Origin: Spirochaetaceae bacterium
GTDB taxonomy: Bacteria; Spirochaetota; Spirochaetia; Treponematales; Breznakiellaceae
Assembly: GCA_031273985.1 (NCBI GenBank)
Contig: JAISQV010000172.1
Span: forward strand, 1 to 6,542
Direction: 5' to 3'
DNA length: 6,542 nt
The position numbers were made by a program, and so were the translations under genes. Below, in pieces: positions 1 through 4,051 of the stretch (the stretch's first letter is position 1; each line of letters begins with the position of its first letter). The notes beneath the pieces were generated by a model that made no database searches, was not told where the DNA came from, and saw only the letters and a program-made list of their open reading frames with translations.

Positions 1-29
1 GTCCGGGCAAGGGCTTCGCCTGAGGTCAT
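1..29 (-). CDS. prmC: Release factor glutamine methyltransferase PrmC, 5' end only (runs off the window)
   Basis: Nine codons are visible, reading MTSGEALAR from an ATG at 29, and the frame is open to the window edge. The product would N5-methylate the glutamine of the GGQ motif of RF1 and RF2, tuning peptide release. The identification rests on position and on the start: prmC (hemK) very commonly follows prfA directly, and PrmC proteins usually open with a similar short M-T-x-x-E-A-L-x segment. The start lies 5 nt after the prfA stop and no Shine-Dalgarno is visible in the prfA tail, so translational coupling to prfA is likely. The catalytic NPPY motif is outside the window and cannot be checked. 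Confidence 0.7.
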
Positions 30-34
30 GGCCG

Positions 35-1105
35 CTAGGATGCCGTGGCCCGGAGCAGCTCTTCCCGGGCGGAGAGTTTCAGGGCGTCGAAGAGTTCCGC
101 CACGTCGCCCTGCATGATGAGGTCGAGCTTGTAGAGGGTCAGATTGATCCGGTGGTCCGAGAGGCGGTTCTGCGGGAAGTTGTAGGTGCGGATCCGCTCG
201 GAACGGTCGCCGCTTCCCACCTGGCTTTTCCGGGCTTCCGCGCGTTTGGATGCGGCCTTGGCTTCCTCCAGCTCATAGACCCGCGCCCGGAGTATGCGCA
301 TGGCCTTGGCCTTGTTCTTGATTTGGCTTTTTTCATCCTGACAGTGGACGACTATTCCTGTGGGCAGGTGGGTGATGCGCACCGCCGAGTCCGTGGTGTT
401 TACGCACTGTCCGCCGGGGCCGCCGGCGCGCATGACGTCTATGCGGAGGTCCTCCGTCCGTATGTCGATTTCGGTTTCGTCCGCCTCGGGCAGCACCGCC
501 ACCGTAACCGCCGATGTGTGGATGCGCCCCGATGCCTCCGTGGCCGGGACCCGCTGGACCCGGTGCACCCCGGACTCGTAGCGAAGGTTCTCGTAGACAT
601 TGCTGCCGCTGATCGAAAAGATGATTTCCTTGTAACCGCCGAGCTCCGTCTCGCTGGCGCTCATGATTTCAAACTTCCAGTTCCGCGTCTCGGCGAAGCG
701 GGCGTACATACGGTAGAGGTCCGCCGCAAAGAGGGCCGCCTCGTCCCCGCCGGTCCCCGCGCGGATTTCCATGATGATATTCTTTTCATCCAGCGGGTCC
801 TTGGGGATGAGCAGGAATTTCAAGCGCTCCCCGGCCTCGTCGAGCTGCTGCTCCAGGTCCCGGAGCTCCTCCCGCGCAAGTTCCCGCATCTCCGGGTCCT
901 TCTCGTCCTGGGCCATGGCGCGGGCGTCGCCGGTCCGCTGTTCCAGGGCCTCAACCCGTTCCTGCGCCTCCGCCACGGCCTTGACCTGGGCGTACTCCTT
1001 CATGAGTTCCCGGTATTTCTGCTGGTCCCTGACCAATTCATTGTCCTGTATCAGCAGGGACAGCTCGCCGTACCGCCGCAAAAGGGACTGAAGCCTTTCG
1101 TTCAT
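35..1105 (-). CDS. prfA: Peptide chain release factor 1 (RF1)
   Basis: RF1 recognises UAA and UAG stop codons in the ribosomal A site and triggers hydrolysis of peptidyl-tRNA. The 356-residue product matches the usual ~360. An N-terminal helical domain with heptads covers about residues 1-100. The core has the stop-codon-reading tripeptide PAT at 187-189 (PxT marks RF1; RF2 has SPF). The catalytic GGQ is at 231-233 in GGPGGQCVNTTDSAVRITH, with Cys where many RF1s have His after GGQ. The conserved SERIRTYNFPQNR segment is at 302-314. The frame stays open upstream to 1294, but that extension is low-complexity and repeat-encoded, whereas MNERL at 1105 is the typical RF1 beginning. No clear Shine-Dalgarno precedes the start; a TATACT hexamer lies 6 nt upstream. 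prmC follows after 5 nt. Function is certain from the motifs; the precise start is very likely. Confidence 0.97.
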   Translation of the reverse strand: MNERLQSLLRRYGELSLLIQDNELVRDQQKYRELMKEYAQVKAVAEAQERVEALEQRTGDARAMAQDEKDPEMRELAREELRDLEQQLDEAGERLKFLLIPKDPLDEKNIIMEIRAGTGGDEAALFAADLYRMYARFAETRNWKFEIMSASETELGGYKEIIFSISGSNVYENLRYESGVHRVQRVPATEASGRIHTSAVTVAVLPEADETEIDIRTEDLRIDVMRAGGPGGQCVNTTDSAVRITHLPTGIVVHCQDEKSQIKNKAKAMRILRARVYELEEAKAASKRAEARKSQVGSGDRSERIRTYNFPQNRLSDHRINLTLYKLDLIMQGDVAELFDALKLSAREELLRATAS

Positions 1106-1111
1106 GGCCCC

Positions 1112-1117
1112 AGTATA
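1112..1117 (-). promoter_or_regulatory. Possible -10 hexamer (TATACT) directly before prfA
   Basis: On the minus strand TATACT is followed by six bases (GGGGCC) and then the prfA ATG, so a transcript started here would be nearly leaderless. The -35 position 17 bp upstream reads TTCCTT, a weak match to TTGACA. There is no proper Shine-Dalgarno between this hexamer and the ATG. It is plausible as the prfA promoter but rests on one hexamer. Confidence 0.3.
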
Positions 1118-1127
1118 GCCAAAAGCC

Positions 1128-1154
1128 GGGAGGGAAGGAAGGGAGGGGAGGGGG
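1128..1154 (+). other. G-rich tract with G-quadruplex potential upstream of prfA
   Basis: Five runs of three to five G (1128-1130, 1132-1134, 1141-1143, 1145-1148, 1150-1154) are separated by 1, 6, 1 and 1 bases, which satisfies the usual G3N1-7 quadruplex pattern on the plus strand. This strand is the template for prfA, and the tract overlaps the likely -35 region. Whether it folds is unknown. Confidence 0.45.
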
Positions 1155-1176
1155 CCGAGCCCCCTACGCTCCGAAG

Positions 1177-1340
1177 GTTTGCGGCATAGCCGCAAACGCT
1201 TCTCCGCTACCCCCACTACGGGGCTCAAGAACCCGCTTGCGCGGGGGAGCCGTAACGCCCCGTCCTTTTCCCGGAGTTTGCGCCGGAGGCGCAAACTCCC
1301 AAGCTGAAGCCGCGTTGCGGCTTCAGCCGCAACGCCCCGT
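1177..1340. repeat. Cluster of four intergenic hairpin palindromes plus a 16-bp direct repeat
   Basis: Perfect stems occur at 1177-1185/1189-1197 (9 bp, loop ATA), 1273-1284/1288-1299 (12 bp, loop GGA) and 1303-1313/1317-1327 (11 bp, loop GTT). A two-part stem lies at 1222-1226 + 1232-1236 pairing with 1241-1245 + 1247-1251. The sequence AGCCGTAACGCCCCGT at 1248-1263 recurs at 1325-1340 with one change (AGCCGCAACGCCCCGT), each copy directly after a palindrome. This is a dispersed palindromic-repeat cluster rather than a gene. None of the stems is followed by a T run, so they are not classical terminators. Confidence 0.75.
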
Positions 1341-1362
1341 GATTCCCCGCTGGTCCCCGGCC

Positions 1363-1507
1363 TGTCAACAAGCTAAGAAATTTATCCACGGATTTTCACC
1401 GATTTTTCACGGATTAAGAAGGTATTGGAACGAAAATCCGTGTAATCCGTAGGCTCCGTGTAAATCCGCGGACCGTCTTGGTTTTCCCGCCGCTCAACTT
1501 GTTGACA
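1363..1507. repeat. MITE-like element: AATCCGTG box array inside a 10-bp inverted repeat
   Basis: TGTCAACAAG at 1363-1372 is perfectly inverted as CTTGTTGACA at 1498-1507. Inside, three boxes of CACSGATT (1387-1394, 1397-1404, 1408-1415) face four boxes in the opposite orientation (AATCCGTG 1435-1442, AATCCGTA 1444-1451, CTCCGTG 1454-1460, AATCCGCG 1463-1470), spaced about 9-11 bp, giving a long imperfect hairpin. Similar CCGTG-box repeats are widespread in bacterial intergenic DNA (from memory). No transposase is encoded and no target duplication is obvious, so a non-autonomous mobile origin is inference. Confidence 0.55.
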
Positions 1508-1603
1508 ATGCAATTTATCAGTCGAGCCAAGGCAGCTTTCCCCAAACTTGTGTAATGTTTCCGCCCCGGCCCGCCATGGATGGTTCGTGCCTTTTTCGGG
1601 CGC

Positions 1604-1631
1604 TTGACAATGCTCCCATTTTTTGTAAAAT
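1604..1631 (+). promoter_or_regulatory. Sigma-70-type promoter candidate for the 1875/1879 genes
   Basis: TTGACA at 1604-1609 and TAAAAT at 1626-1631 are separated by 16 bp containing a T run, a good match to a housekeeping promoter. Transcription would begin near 1638, about 240 nt before the next gene. The TTGACA also forms part of an inverted-repeat end, so its role as a -35 is not certain. A weaker alternative lies nearer the gene: TGCACA at 1716-1721 with TATATC at 1739-1744, 17 bp apart. Confidence 0.5.
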
Positions 1632-1639
1632 GCTCTTAT

Positions 1640-1667
1640 GACCCAAGACCCAAGACCCAAGACCCAA
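1640..1667 (+). repeat. Tandem heptanucleotide repeat (GACCCAA) x4
   Basis: Four perfect copies of GACCCAA run from 1640 to 1667, beginning just past the promoter candidate. A 13-codon ORF starting at 1638 reads through them but has no ribosome-binding site and is probably not a gene. The 7-bp period matches that of the A/T heptads elsewhere in the window, although the sequence differs. Confidence 0.9.
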
Positions 1668-1810
1668 GTAATTATCTAGCCTCCCTTTTCTTTGTCAAGC
1701 CCCTAACACAGTCCCTGCACATTTTTTTCTCGAATTTGTATATCCCCATAACCGCGCCTTTTGAGCCGGCCCGCCGGAAACGCTTTGCCCGGCCCGGAGA
1801 CATTCCTTTC

Positions 1811-1838
1811 CTTGCTTCTTACTTTTTCTTGTTTATCC
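1811..1838. repeat. A/T heptad block upstream of the first accessory gene
   Basis: The heptads read CTTGCTT, CTTACTT, TTTCTTG and TTTATCC. The 14-mer CTTGCTTCTTACTT recurs exactly at 3549-3562, in the spacer after the FGE-fold gene. This appears to be the 5' bracket of the 1875/1879 gene pair. Confidence 0.55.
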
Positions 1839-1862
1839 TGAGTCCGGCAGGACGCCGCGGTA

Positions 1863-1868
1863 AAGGAG
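1863..1868 (+). promoter_or_regulatory. Ribosome-binding site shared by two overlapping starts
   Basis: AAAGGAG at 1862-1868 lies 6 nt before a TTG (1875) and 10 nt before an ATG (1879) in a different frame. An in-frame TAA at 1861-1863 fixes the upstream limit of the ATG frame. The spacing is better for the TTG and the codon is better for the ATG, so both could be used. Confidence 0.7.
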
Positions 1869-1874
1869 AAAACC

Positions 1875-2270
1875 TTGCATGAACGCATCACGTTCCCTTT
1901 TCGCCGGCGTTTTATTTTCTGTCTTATTCTCGCTTTTCTCGCAGGCTGTATTCTCTCAGGACTTTTCTTCCATCGAAAGGGGGCTGTCGGAATTAGAGAG
2001 CTTGATAACAGGTACGCTGGAGAACTCCGAAGCGCAGCAGCAACAATTGGACGACTTGAGGAAGAACTTGGACGAGAGCGGGGCATTACTGAGGAACTAC
2101 GAGAGCATAATAGCCGGGCGGGAGAACTTGTTGAAGGACTTACAGGCGCGGCTGAACGAAATGTCCGAAACCTACAGGATGCAATCGGCCTTATCCGTGA
2201 AATACGAACAAAGCTCCAGGTTTTGGAAGACTTTTACGCTGGTAGCGGTCCCGGCGGCGGCCCTCCTTAG
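1875..2270 (+). CDS. Membrane-anchored coiled-coil protein, overlapping the 1879 gene in another frame
   Basis: This ORF encodes a 131-residue product of unknown function. The N-terminus is basic (HERITFPFRRR). A hydrophobic segment follows at about 13-33 and contains LAGC (22-25), a possible lipobox, although the hydrophobic stretch continues past the Cys, which favours a membrane anchor. Residues about 40-120 are charged and heptad-like (GRLEEELGRERGITEELREH, then NVRNLQDAIGLIREIRTKLQ), ending in a Gly/Pro tail. This topology resembles phage inner-membrane spanins (Rz type), but no other lysis genes are visible. The start is TTG with an ideally spaced Shine-Dalgarno. The whole ORF is overlapped in the +1 frame by the ATG-started gene. 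Codons favour GAA, GGA, CGA and CTT, unlike GC-rich neighbours, so this could be a shadow frame. Its ordered protein-like pattern argues otherwise. Confidence 0.5.
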   Translation: MHERITFPFRRRFIFCLILAFLAGCILSGLFFHRKGAVGIRELDNRYAGELRSAAATIGRLEEELGRERGITEELREHNSRAGELVEGLTGAAERNVRNLQDAIGLIREIRTKLQVLEDFYAGSGPGGGPP

Positions 2271-2307
2271 CGGCGGCCTCGTCTGGGCTTTGGTAAATAA
2301 TAAATAA
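1879..2307 (+). CDS. Exported coiled-coil protein with C-terminal membrane segment, unknown function
   Basis: This ORF encodes a 142-residue product of unknown function. Residues 1-26 form a signal peptide (hydrophobic core LFAGVLFSVLFSLF, likely cut after AVFS). Residues about 30-112 are a Leu/Gln/Glu-rich coiled coil (LSELESLITGTLENSEAQQQ, then LKDLQARLNEMSETYRMQ). A hydrophobic segment at about 118-138 (TFTLVAVPAAALLSGGLVWA) would anchor the C-terminus, leaving the coiled coil outside the cytoplasm. Codon choice (many TTG, CTG, GAG, AAC) fits this GC-rich chromosome. The last residues VNNK and the TAA stop come from the AAATAAT heptad repeat that also ends the next gene. It overlaps the 1875 ORF almost completely. 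Signal peptide plus C-terminal TM recalls the envelope-spanning parts of lysis or secretion systems, but no homologue is claimed. Confidence 0.65.
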   Translation: MNASRSLFAGVLFSVLFSLFSQAVFSQDFSSIERGLSELESLITGTLENSEAQQQQLDDLRKNLDESGALLRNYESIIAGRENLLKDLQARLNEMSETYRMQSALSVKYEQSSRFWKTFTLVAVPAAALLSGGLVWALVNNK

Positions 2308-2336
2308 TAAATAAGAAGTAAGAAGTAAGAGAGAAG
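2295..2336 (+). repeat. 3' heptad block of the 1879 gene
   Basis: Six consecutive 7-bp units are AAATAAT x2, AAATAAG, AAGTAAG x2 and AGAGAAG. The block starts inside the coding region, supplies the codons for NNK and the TAA stop, and runs 29 nt beyond it. Because 7 is not a multiple of 3, the block contains TAA in more than one frame. Confidence 0.85.
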
Positions 2337-2375
2337 GCCAGGTGGTGCCCAGAGGCCATATCTACTATTTTTTAT

Positions 2376-2414
2376 TTCTTAATTTATTACTTATTACCTA
2401 TTACTTATTACTTA
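2376..2414. repeat. 5' heptad block of the FGE-fold lipoprotein gene (inverted relative to the preceding block)
   Basis: The units TTCTTAA, TTTATTA, CTTATTA, CCTATTA and CTTATTA plus CTTA run up to the ribosome-binding site. On the other strand they read AAGTAAT-like, so with the 2295-2336 block they form an imperfect inverted pair around a unique core (about 2337-2358). The intervening TATCTACTATTT also occurs in the next junction (3537-3548). Confidence 0.8.
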
Positions 2415-2434
2415 GTATCACAGGAGGTTTTATG

Positions 2435-3481
2435 ATGAGGAAAATGTCTTTAAGGATTCTTGCGGCAGCGGTTCTGTGCTTCGCGGCCTGCAGCCAGCCC
2501 GCGGGGGACGGTCCGGGGGAGGATACGGCAGGAACGGATTATGCCTTTAGCACCCCGGAGGAATACCGGGAAATGGTTTCCCTTTCCGGGGGAACCGTTA
2601 CCGGCAGCAGGTTTTATGCGTATGATGATACGTCTTATGACTATTGGAAGGGTGTATTTATAGCCGGGCGTAGCGTAACCCTGAGCCCCTTTAAGATTGC
2701 CCAATATGAGACCACCTGGGAGCTGTGGAAGGAAGTGTACGACTGGGGGATAGATCACGGGTATGTTTTTGCGAACCCCGGTGAGGAAGGGCATGGGGGA
2801 ACGGACGGTACGAGCAGCGCAAGCTGGACGGCGGAGCGGAAGAAGACCCGTCCGGTAACGGCGATTAACTGGCGGGATGCGGTGGTCTGGTGTAACGCGT
2901 ACAGCGAACTGAGCGGAAAGACGCCGGTGTATTACACGGATACAAGTTACGGCACGGTAGTAAGGGCCTCTACGAATGACGAGGGAACCGATACCGTTGC
3001 AGACGGAGCTGTGATGAAGCCCGATGCGGACGGCTACCGTTTGCCGACGGAGGCGGAGTGGGAATACGCGGCCCGTGGGGGCGGGACGCCTTCACAGGCT
3101 GCGCCCTCCACGAATAAATGGGCGGGGACAAACGCTGAGAGCGGCTTAAGCACATATGCGTGGTATGCTGACAATTCCTATAATCTGACAACAAGCAATG
3201 CCGCTTACGGGCCGCATCCGGTAGGGACCAAAGCGGCAAACGCCGGGCTGTATGACATGAGCGGCAACGTGTGGGAATGGTGCTGGGACTGGTATGGAAG
3301 CCCCCTTGCCGCCGGGGCGGTAACTGATCCCGCCGGAACCCTTTCGGGCTCGCGCCGGGTTATACGGGGCGGTGGCTGGAACAGCAGTGCCGCGGACTGT
3401 GCGGTGGCTGGCCGGGGCGGCACCATCCCTGGCCTTCGGCTCACTCACCTTGGCTTCCGTGTTGTGGTAAATAATAAATAA
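2435..3481 (+). CDS. FGE/SUMF1-fold lipoprotein, candidate diversity-generating-retroelement target (TvpA-like)
   Basis: The product has 348 residues. Residues 1-19 are a lipoprotein signal (basic start, hydrophobic core, FAAC at 16-19; Phe at -3 is tolerated in spirochaetes), so the protein is probably tethered by lipid at Cys19. A formylglycine-generating-enzyme (C-type-lectin-like) domain follows from about 70 to the end: RPVTAINWRDAVVWCNAY (139-156), RLPTEAEWEYAARGG (202-216), GLYDMSGNVWEWCWDWYG (271-288), RVIRGGGW (308-315) and LGFRVV (339-344). Of the two Cys used by true FGEs near the C-terminus only one aligns (Cys322), the other being Ser317, so FGE activity is unlikely. The segment 316-339 has the hallmark of a DGR variable region. 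In Treponema denticola TvpA this same fold displays such a region. The start at 2435 has AGGAGG 7 nt upstream; an ATG at 2432 is only 4 nt away. The C-terminal NNK and the stop are repeat-encoded. It may be a surface ligand-binding protein (inference). Confidence 0.9.
   Translation: MRKMSLRILAAAVLCFAACSQPAGDGPGEDTAGTDYAFSTPEEYREMVSLSGGTVTGSRFYAYDDTSYDYWKGVFIAGRSVTLSPFKIAQYETTWELWKEVYDWGIDHGYVFANPGEEGHGGTDGTSSASWTAERKKTRPVTAINWRDAVVWCNAYSELSGKTPVYYTDTSYGTVVRASTNDEGTDTVADGAVMKPDADGYRLPTEAEWEYAARGGGTPSQAAPSTNKWAGTNAESGLSTYAWYADNSYNLTTSNAAYGPHPVGTKAANAGLYDMSGNVWEWCWDWYGSPLAAGAVTDPAGTLSGSRRVIRGGGWNSSAADCAVAGRGGTIPGLRLTHLGFRVVVNNK
3380..3451 (+). other. Candidate DGR variable region (VR) at the 3' end of the FGE-fold gene
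   Basis: The region is 24 codons (residues 316-339) between the conserved RGGGW and GFRVV. Nineteen of the 24 codons end in C or T and take forms such as AAC, AGC, GAC, GGC, ACC, ATC, CTC, CAC and ACT, as expected if AAC/AAT codons in a template had been randomised at their adenines. Only 7 of 69 bases in 3383-3451 are A. The spared codons (TGT, CGG, CCT, CGG) lie at positions that are typically Cys, Arg, Pro and Arg in Treponema variable regions. No template repeat or reverse transcriptase is in the window; one could act from elsewhere, as known for dispersed treponemal targets. Confidence 0.6.
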
Positions 3482-3517
3482 GAAGTAAGAAGTAAGAAGT
3501 AAGAAGTAAGAGAGAAG
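3469..3517 (+). repeat. 3' heptad block of the FGE-fold gene
   Basis: Seven consecutive 7-bp units are AAATAAT, AAATAAG, AAGTAAG x4 and AGAGAAG. It begins right after GTGGT of the coding region, encodes the final NNK and provides the TAA stop at 3479. It matches the 2295-2336 block except for unit copy number (one fewer AAATAAT, two more AAGTAAG), as expected of slippage-prone tandem repeats. Confidence 0.9.
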
Positions 3518-3536
3518 AGAGCTCGGTCCACACTGT

Positions 3537-3562
3537 TATCTACTATTTCTTGCTTCTTACTT
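3537..3562. repeat. Inverted heptad remnant in the FGE-S23 spacer
   Basis: TATCTACTATTT followed by CTTGCTT and CTTACTT pairs imperfectly with the preceding AAGTAAG block. The same TATCTACTATTT occurs at 2359-2370 and the same 14-mer at 1811-1824, so the junctions share a common design with a variable core (3518-3536 here). Confidence 0.6.
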
Positions 3563-3585
3563 AATCAGGTCTTTGGAATTTACCT

Positions 3586-3599
3586 TATAATTCGCGAAT
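3586..3599 (+). promoter_or_regulatory. Perfect -10 box with an overlapping ATTCGCGAAT palindrome, upstream of the S23-type gene
   Basis: TATAAT at 3586-3591 is a consensus -10; no good -35 is visible (AATCAG at 17 bp). The 10-bp perfect palindrome ATTCGCGAAT (3590-3599) overlaps the hexamer's last bases and covers the predicted transcription start, a position where a repressor could act. This is the only unique-looking promoter between the repeat blocks before 3642. Confidence 0.4.
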
Positions 3600-3606
3600 C
3601 CGGGTA

Positions 3607-3641
3607 TTTATTATTTCTTACTTATTATTTATTATCTATAC
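3607..3641. repeat. 5' heptad block abutting the S23-type gene
   Basis: Five units, TTTATTA, TTTCTTA, CTTATTA, TTTATTA and TCTATAC, end at the base before the ATG at 3642. The block replaces the usual ribosome-binding site region, and no Shine-Dalgarno is present. Confidence 0.85.
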
Positions 3642-3989
3642 ATGGATATTGCATTGGAAAAGAGCAAGGCGTTTTCGGTTCGGATTGTCAAATTATACCA
3701 ATATTTGTGCGCTGAACGGAAAGAATTTGTTATGTCAAGACAAATATTGAAGGCGGGGACGAGTATTGGGGCTAATTTGACCGAAGCGAAATATGCTTTT
3801 AGCACGAGGGATTATGCCGCAAAAAAATCGATTGCCTTAAAAGAAAGTGCGGAGACGGTTTATTGGCTTGAGTTGCTCCATGATGCGGGGTATCTTTCCG
3901 GTGATGAGTTTTCCAGCATGACGGCAGATTGTGAAGAAATCCTGAAAATTTTAATTACAACCGTCAAAAAGATAAAAAATAAGAAATAA
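3642..3989 (+). CDS. S23-type four-helix-bundle protein
   Basis: The 115-residue product belongs to the small family first seen in 23S rRNA intervening sequences and also found free-standing (four-helix-bundle, S23 type). Family marks are the opening EKSKAFSVRIVKLYQYL (6-22), the core MSRQILKAGTSIGANLTEA (31-49), the KKSIALKESAETVYWLELL stretch (62-80) and YLSGDEF. Length is normal for the family. It is mildly basic, and the molecular role is unknown. Its relatives include Avd, the pentameric accessory protein of diversity-generating retroelements, which is notable beside a candidate DGR target; but the sequence is closer to generic S23 proteins than to Avd. The gene is visibly AT-richer than both flanks, suggesting transfer. 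No Shine-Dalgarno precedes the ATG; a heptad block abuts it. The end (KIKNKK-stop) lies in another heptad block. It converges on the recombinase gene. Confidence 0.9.
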   Translation: MDIALEKSKAFSVRIVKLYQYLCAERKEFVMSRQILKAGTSIGANLTEAKYAFSTRDYAAKKSIALKESAETVYWLELLHDAGYLSGDEFSSMTADCEEILKILITTVKKIKNKK

Positions 3990-4051
3990 TAAGTAAGAAA
4001 TAAAGAGAAATTTAGTTTTACTTCTTATCTATTACTTCTTACTTATTACTT
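3977..4051. repeat. Convergent heptad inverted repeat holding both stop codons
   Basis: Plus-strand units AAATAAG, AAATAAT, AAGTAAG, AAATAAA (3977-4004) and AGAGAAA (4004-4010) face minus-strand units AAGTAAT, AAGTAAG, AAGTAAT, AGATAAG and AAGTAAA (4051 down to 4017). TAATAAGTAAGAA at 3987-3999 is perfectly inverted at 4036-4048, a 13-bp stem. The stops of the S23-type gene (3987) and the recombinase (4041) both lie in the arms. The stem is purely A/T-rich, so it would be a weak terminator at best. Confidence 0.85.

Larger units (their letters stand above)
1602..1700. repeat. Second inverted-repeat unit (GCTTGACAA ... TTGTCAAGC)
   Basis: GCTTGACAA at 1602-1610 is perfectly inverted as TTGTCAAGC at 1692-1700. 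The 99-bp unit contains a promoter-like sequence and four tandem heptads. Its end shares the TTGACAATGC string with the right end of the neighbouring element (1502-1511 and 1604-1613), suggesting related ends. A 9-bp inverted repeat at this spacing can arise by chance. Confidence 0.35.

Noticed and set aside
152..1189. 345-codon plus-strand ORF opposite prfA
   Set aside because: Antisense shadow of a firmly identified RF1 gene; composition is His/Gly/Val-rich as expected of a GC-rich antisense frame.
1502..1530. TTGACA at 1502 as a second promoter
   Set aside because: No -10-like hexamer at 15-19 bp; the motif is explained as the end of the inverted repeat.
1382..1660. 92-codon minus-strand ORF and the 71-codon plus ORF at 1237-1452
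   Set aside because: Much of each is translation of the AATCCGTG box repeat or hairpin DNA (NENPCNP- and KSVKIRG-like strings); no ribosome-binding site and no protein-like features.
1640..1667. CRISPR-like array
   Set aside because: Tandem 7-bp units without spacers; a simple repeat, not a CRISPR. No cas genes and no tRNA or rRNA genes were seen anywhere in the window.
1580..1882. 100-codon plus-strand ORF
   Set aside because: Reads through the tandem heptads and the spacer; no ribosome-binding site, Phe/Pro/Arg-rich, ends in the next genes.
3574..3605. dif/Xer-site-like sequence (TTTACCTTATAATTCGCGAAT)
   Set aside because: Only short stretches resemble dif half-sites and their spacing does not fit two 11-bp arms with a 6-bp centre.
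2308..4038. Integron attC sites at the gene junctions
   Set aside because: Inverted arms are present, but the GTTRRRY/RYYYAAC core sites are not, and the recombinase lacks the integron-integrase insertion.
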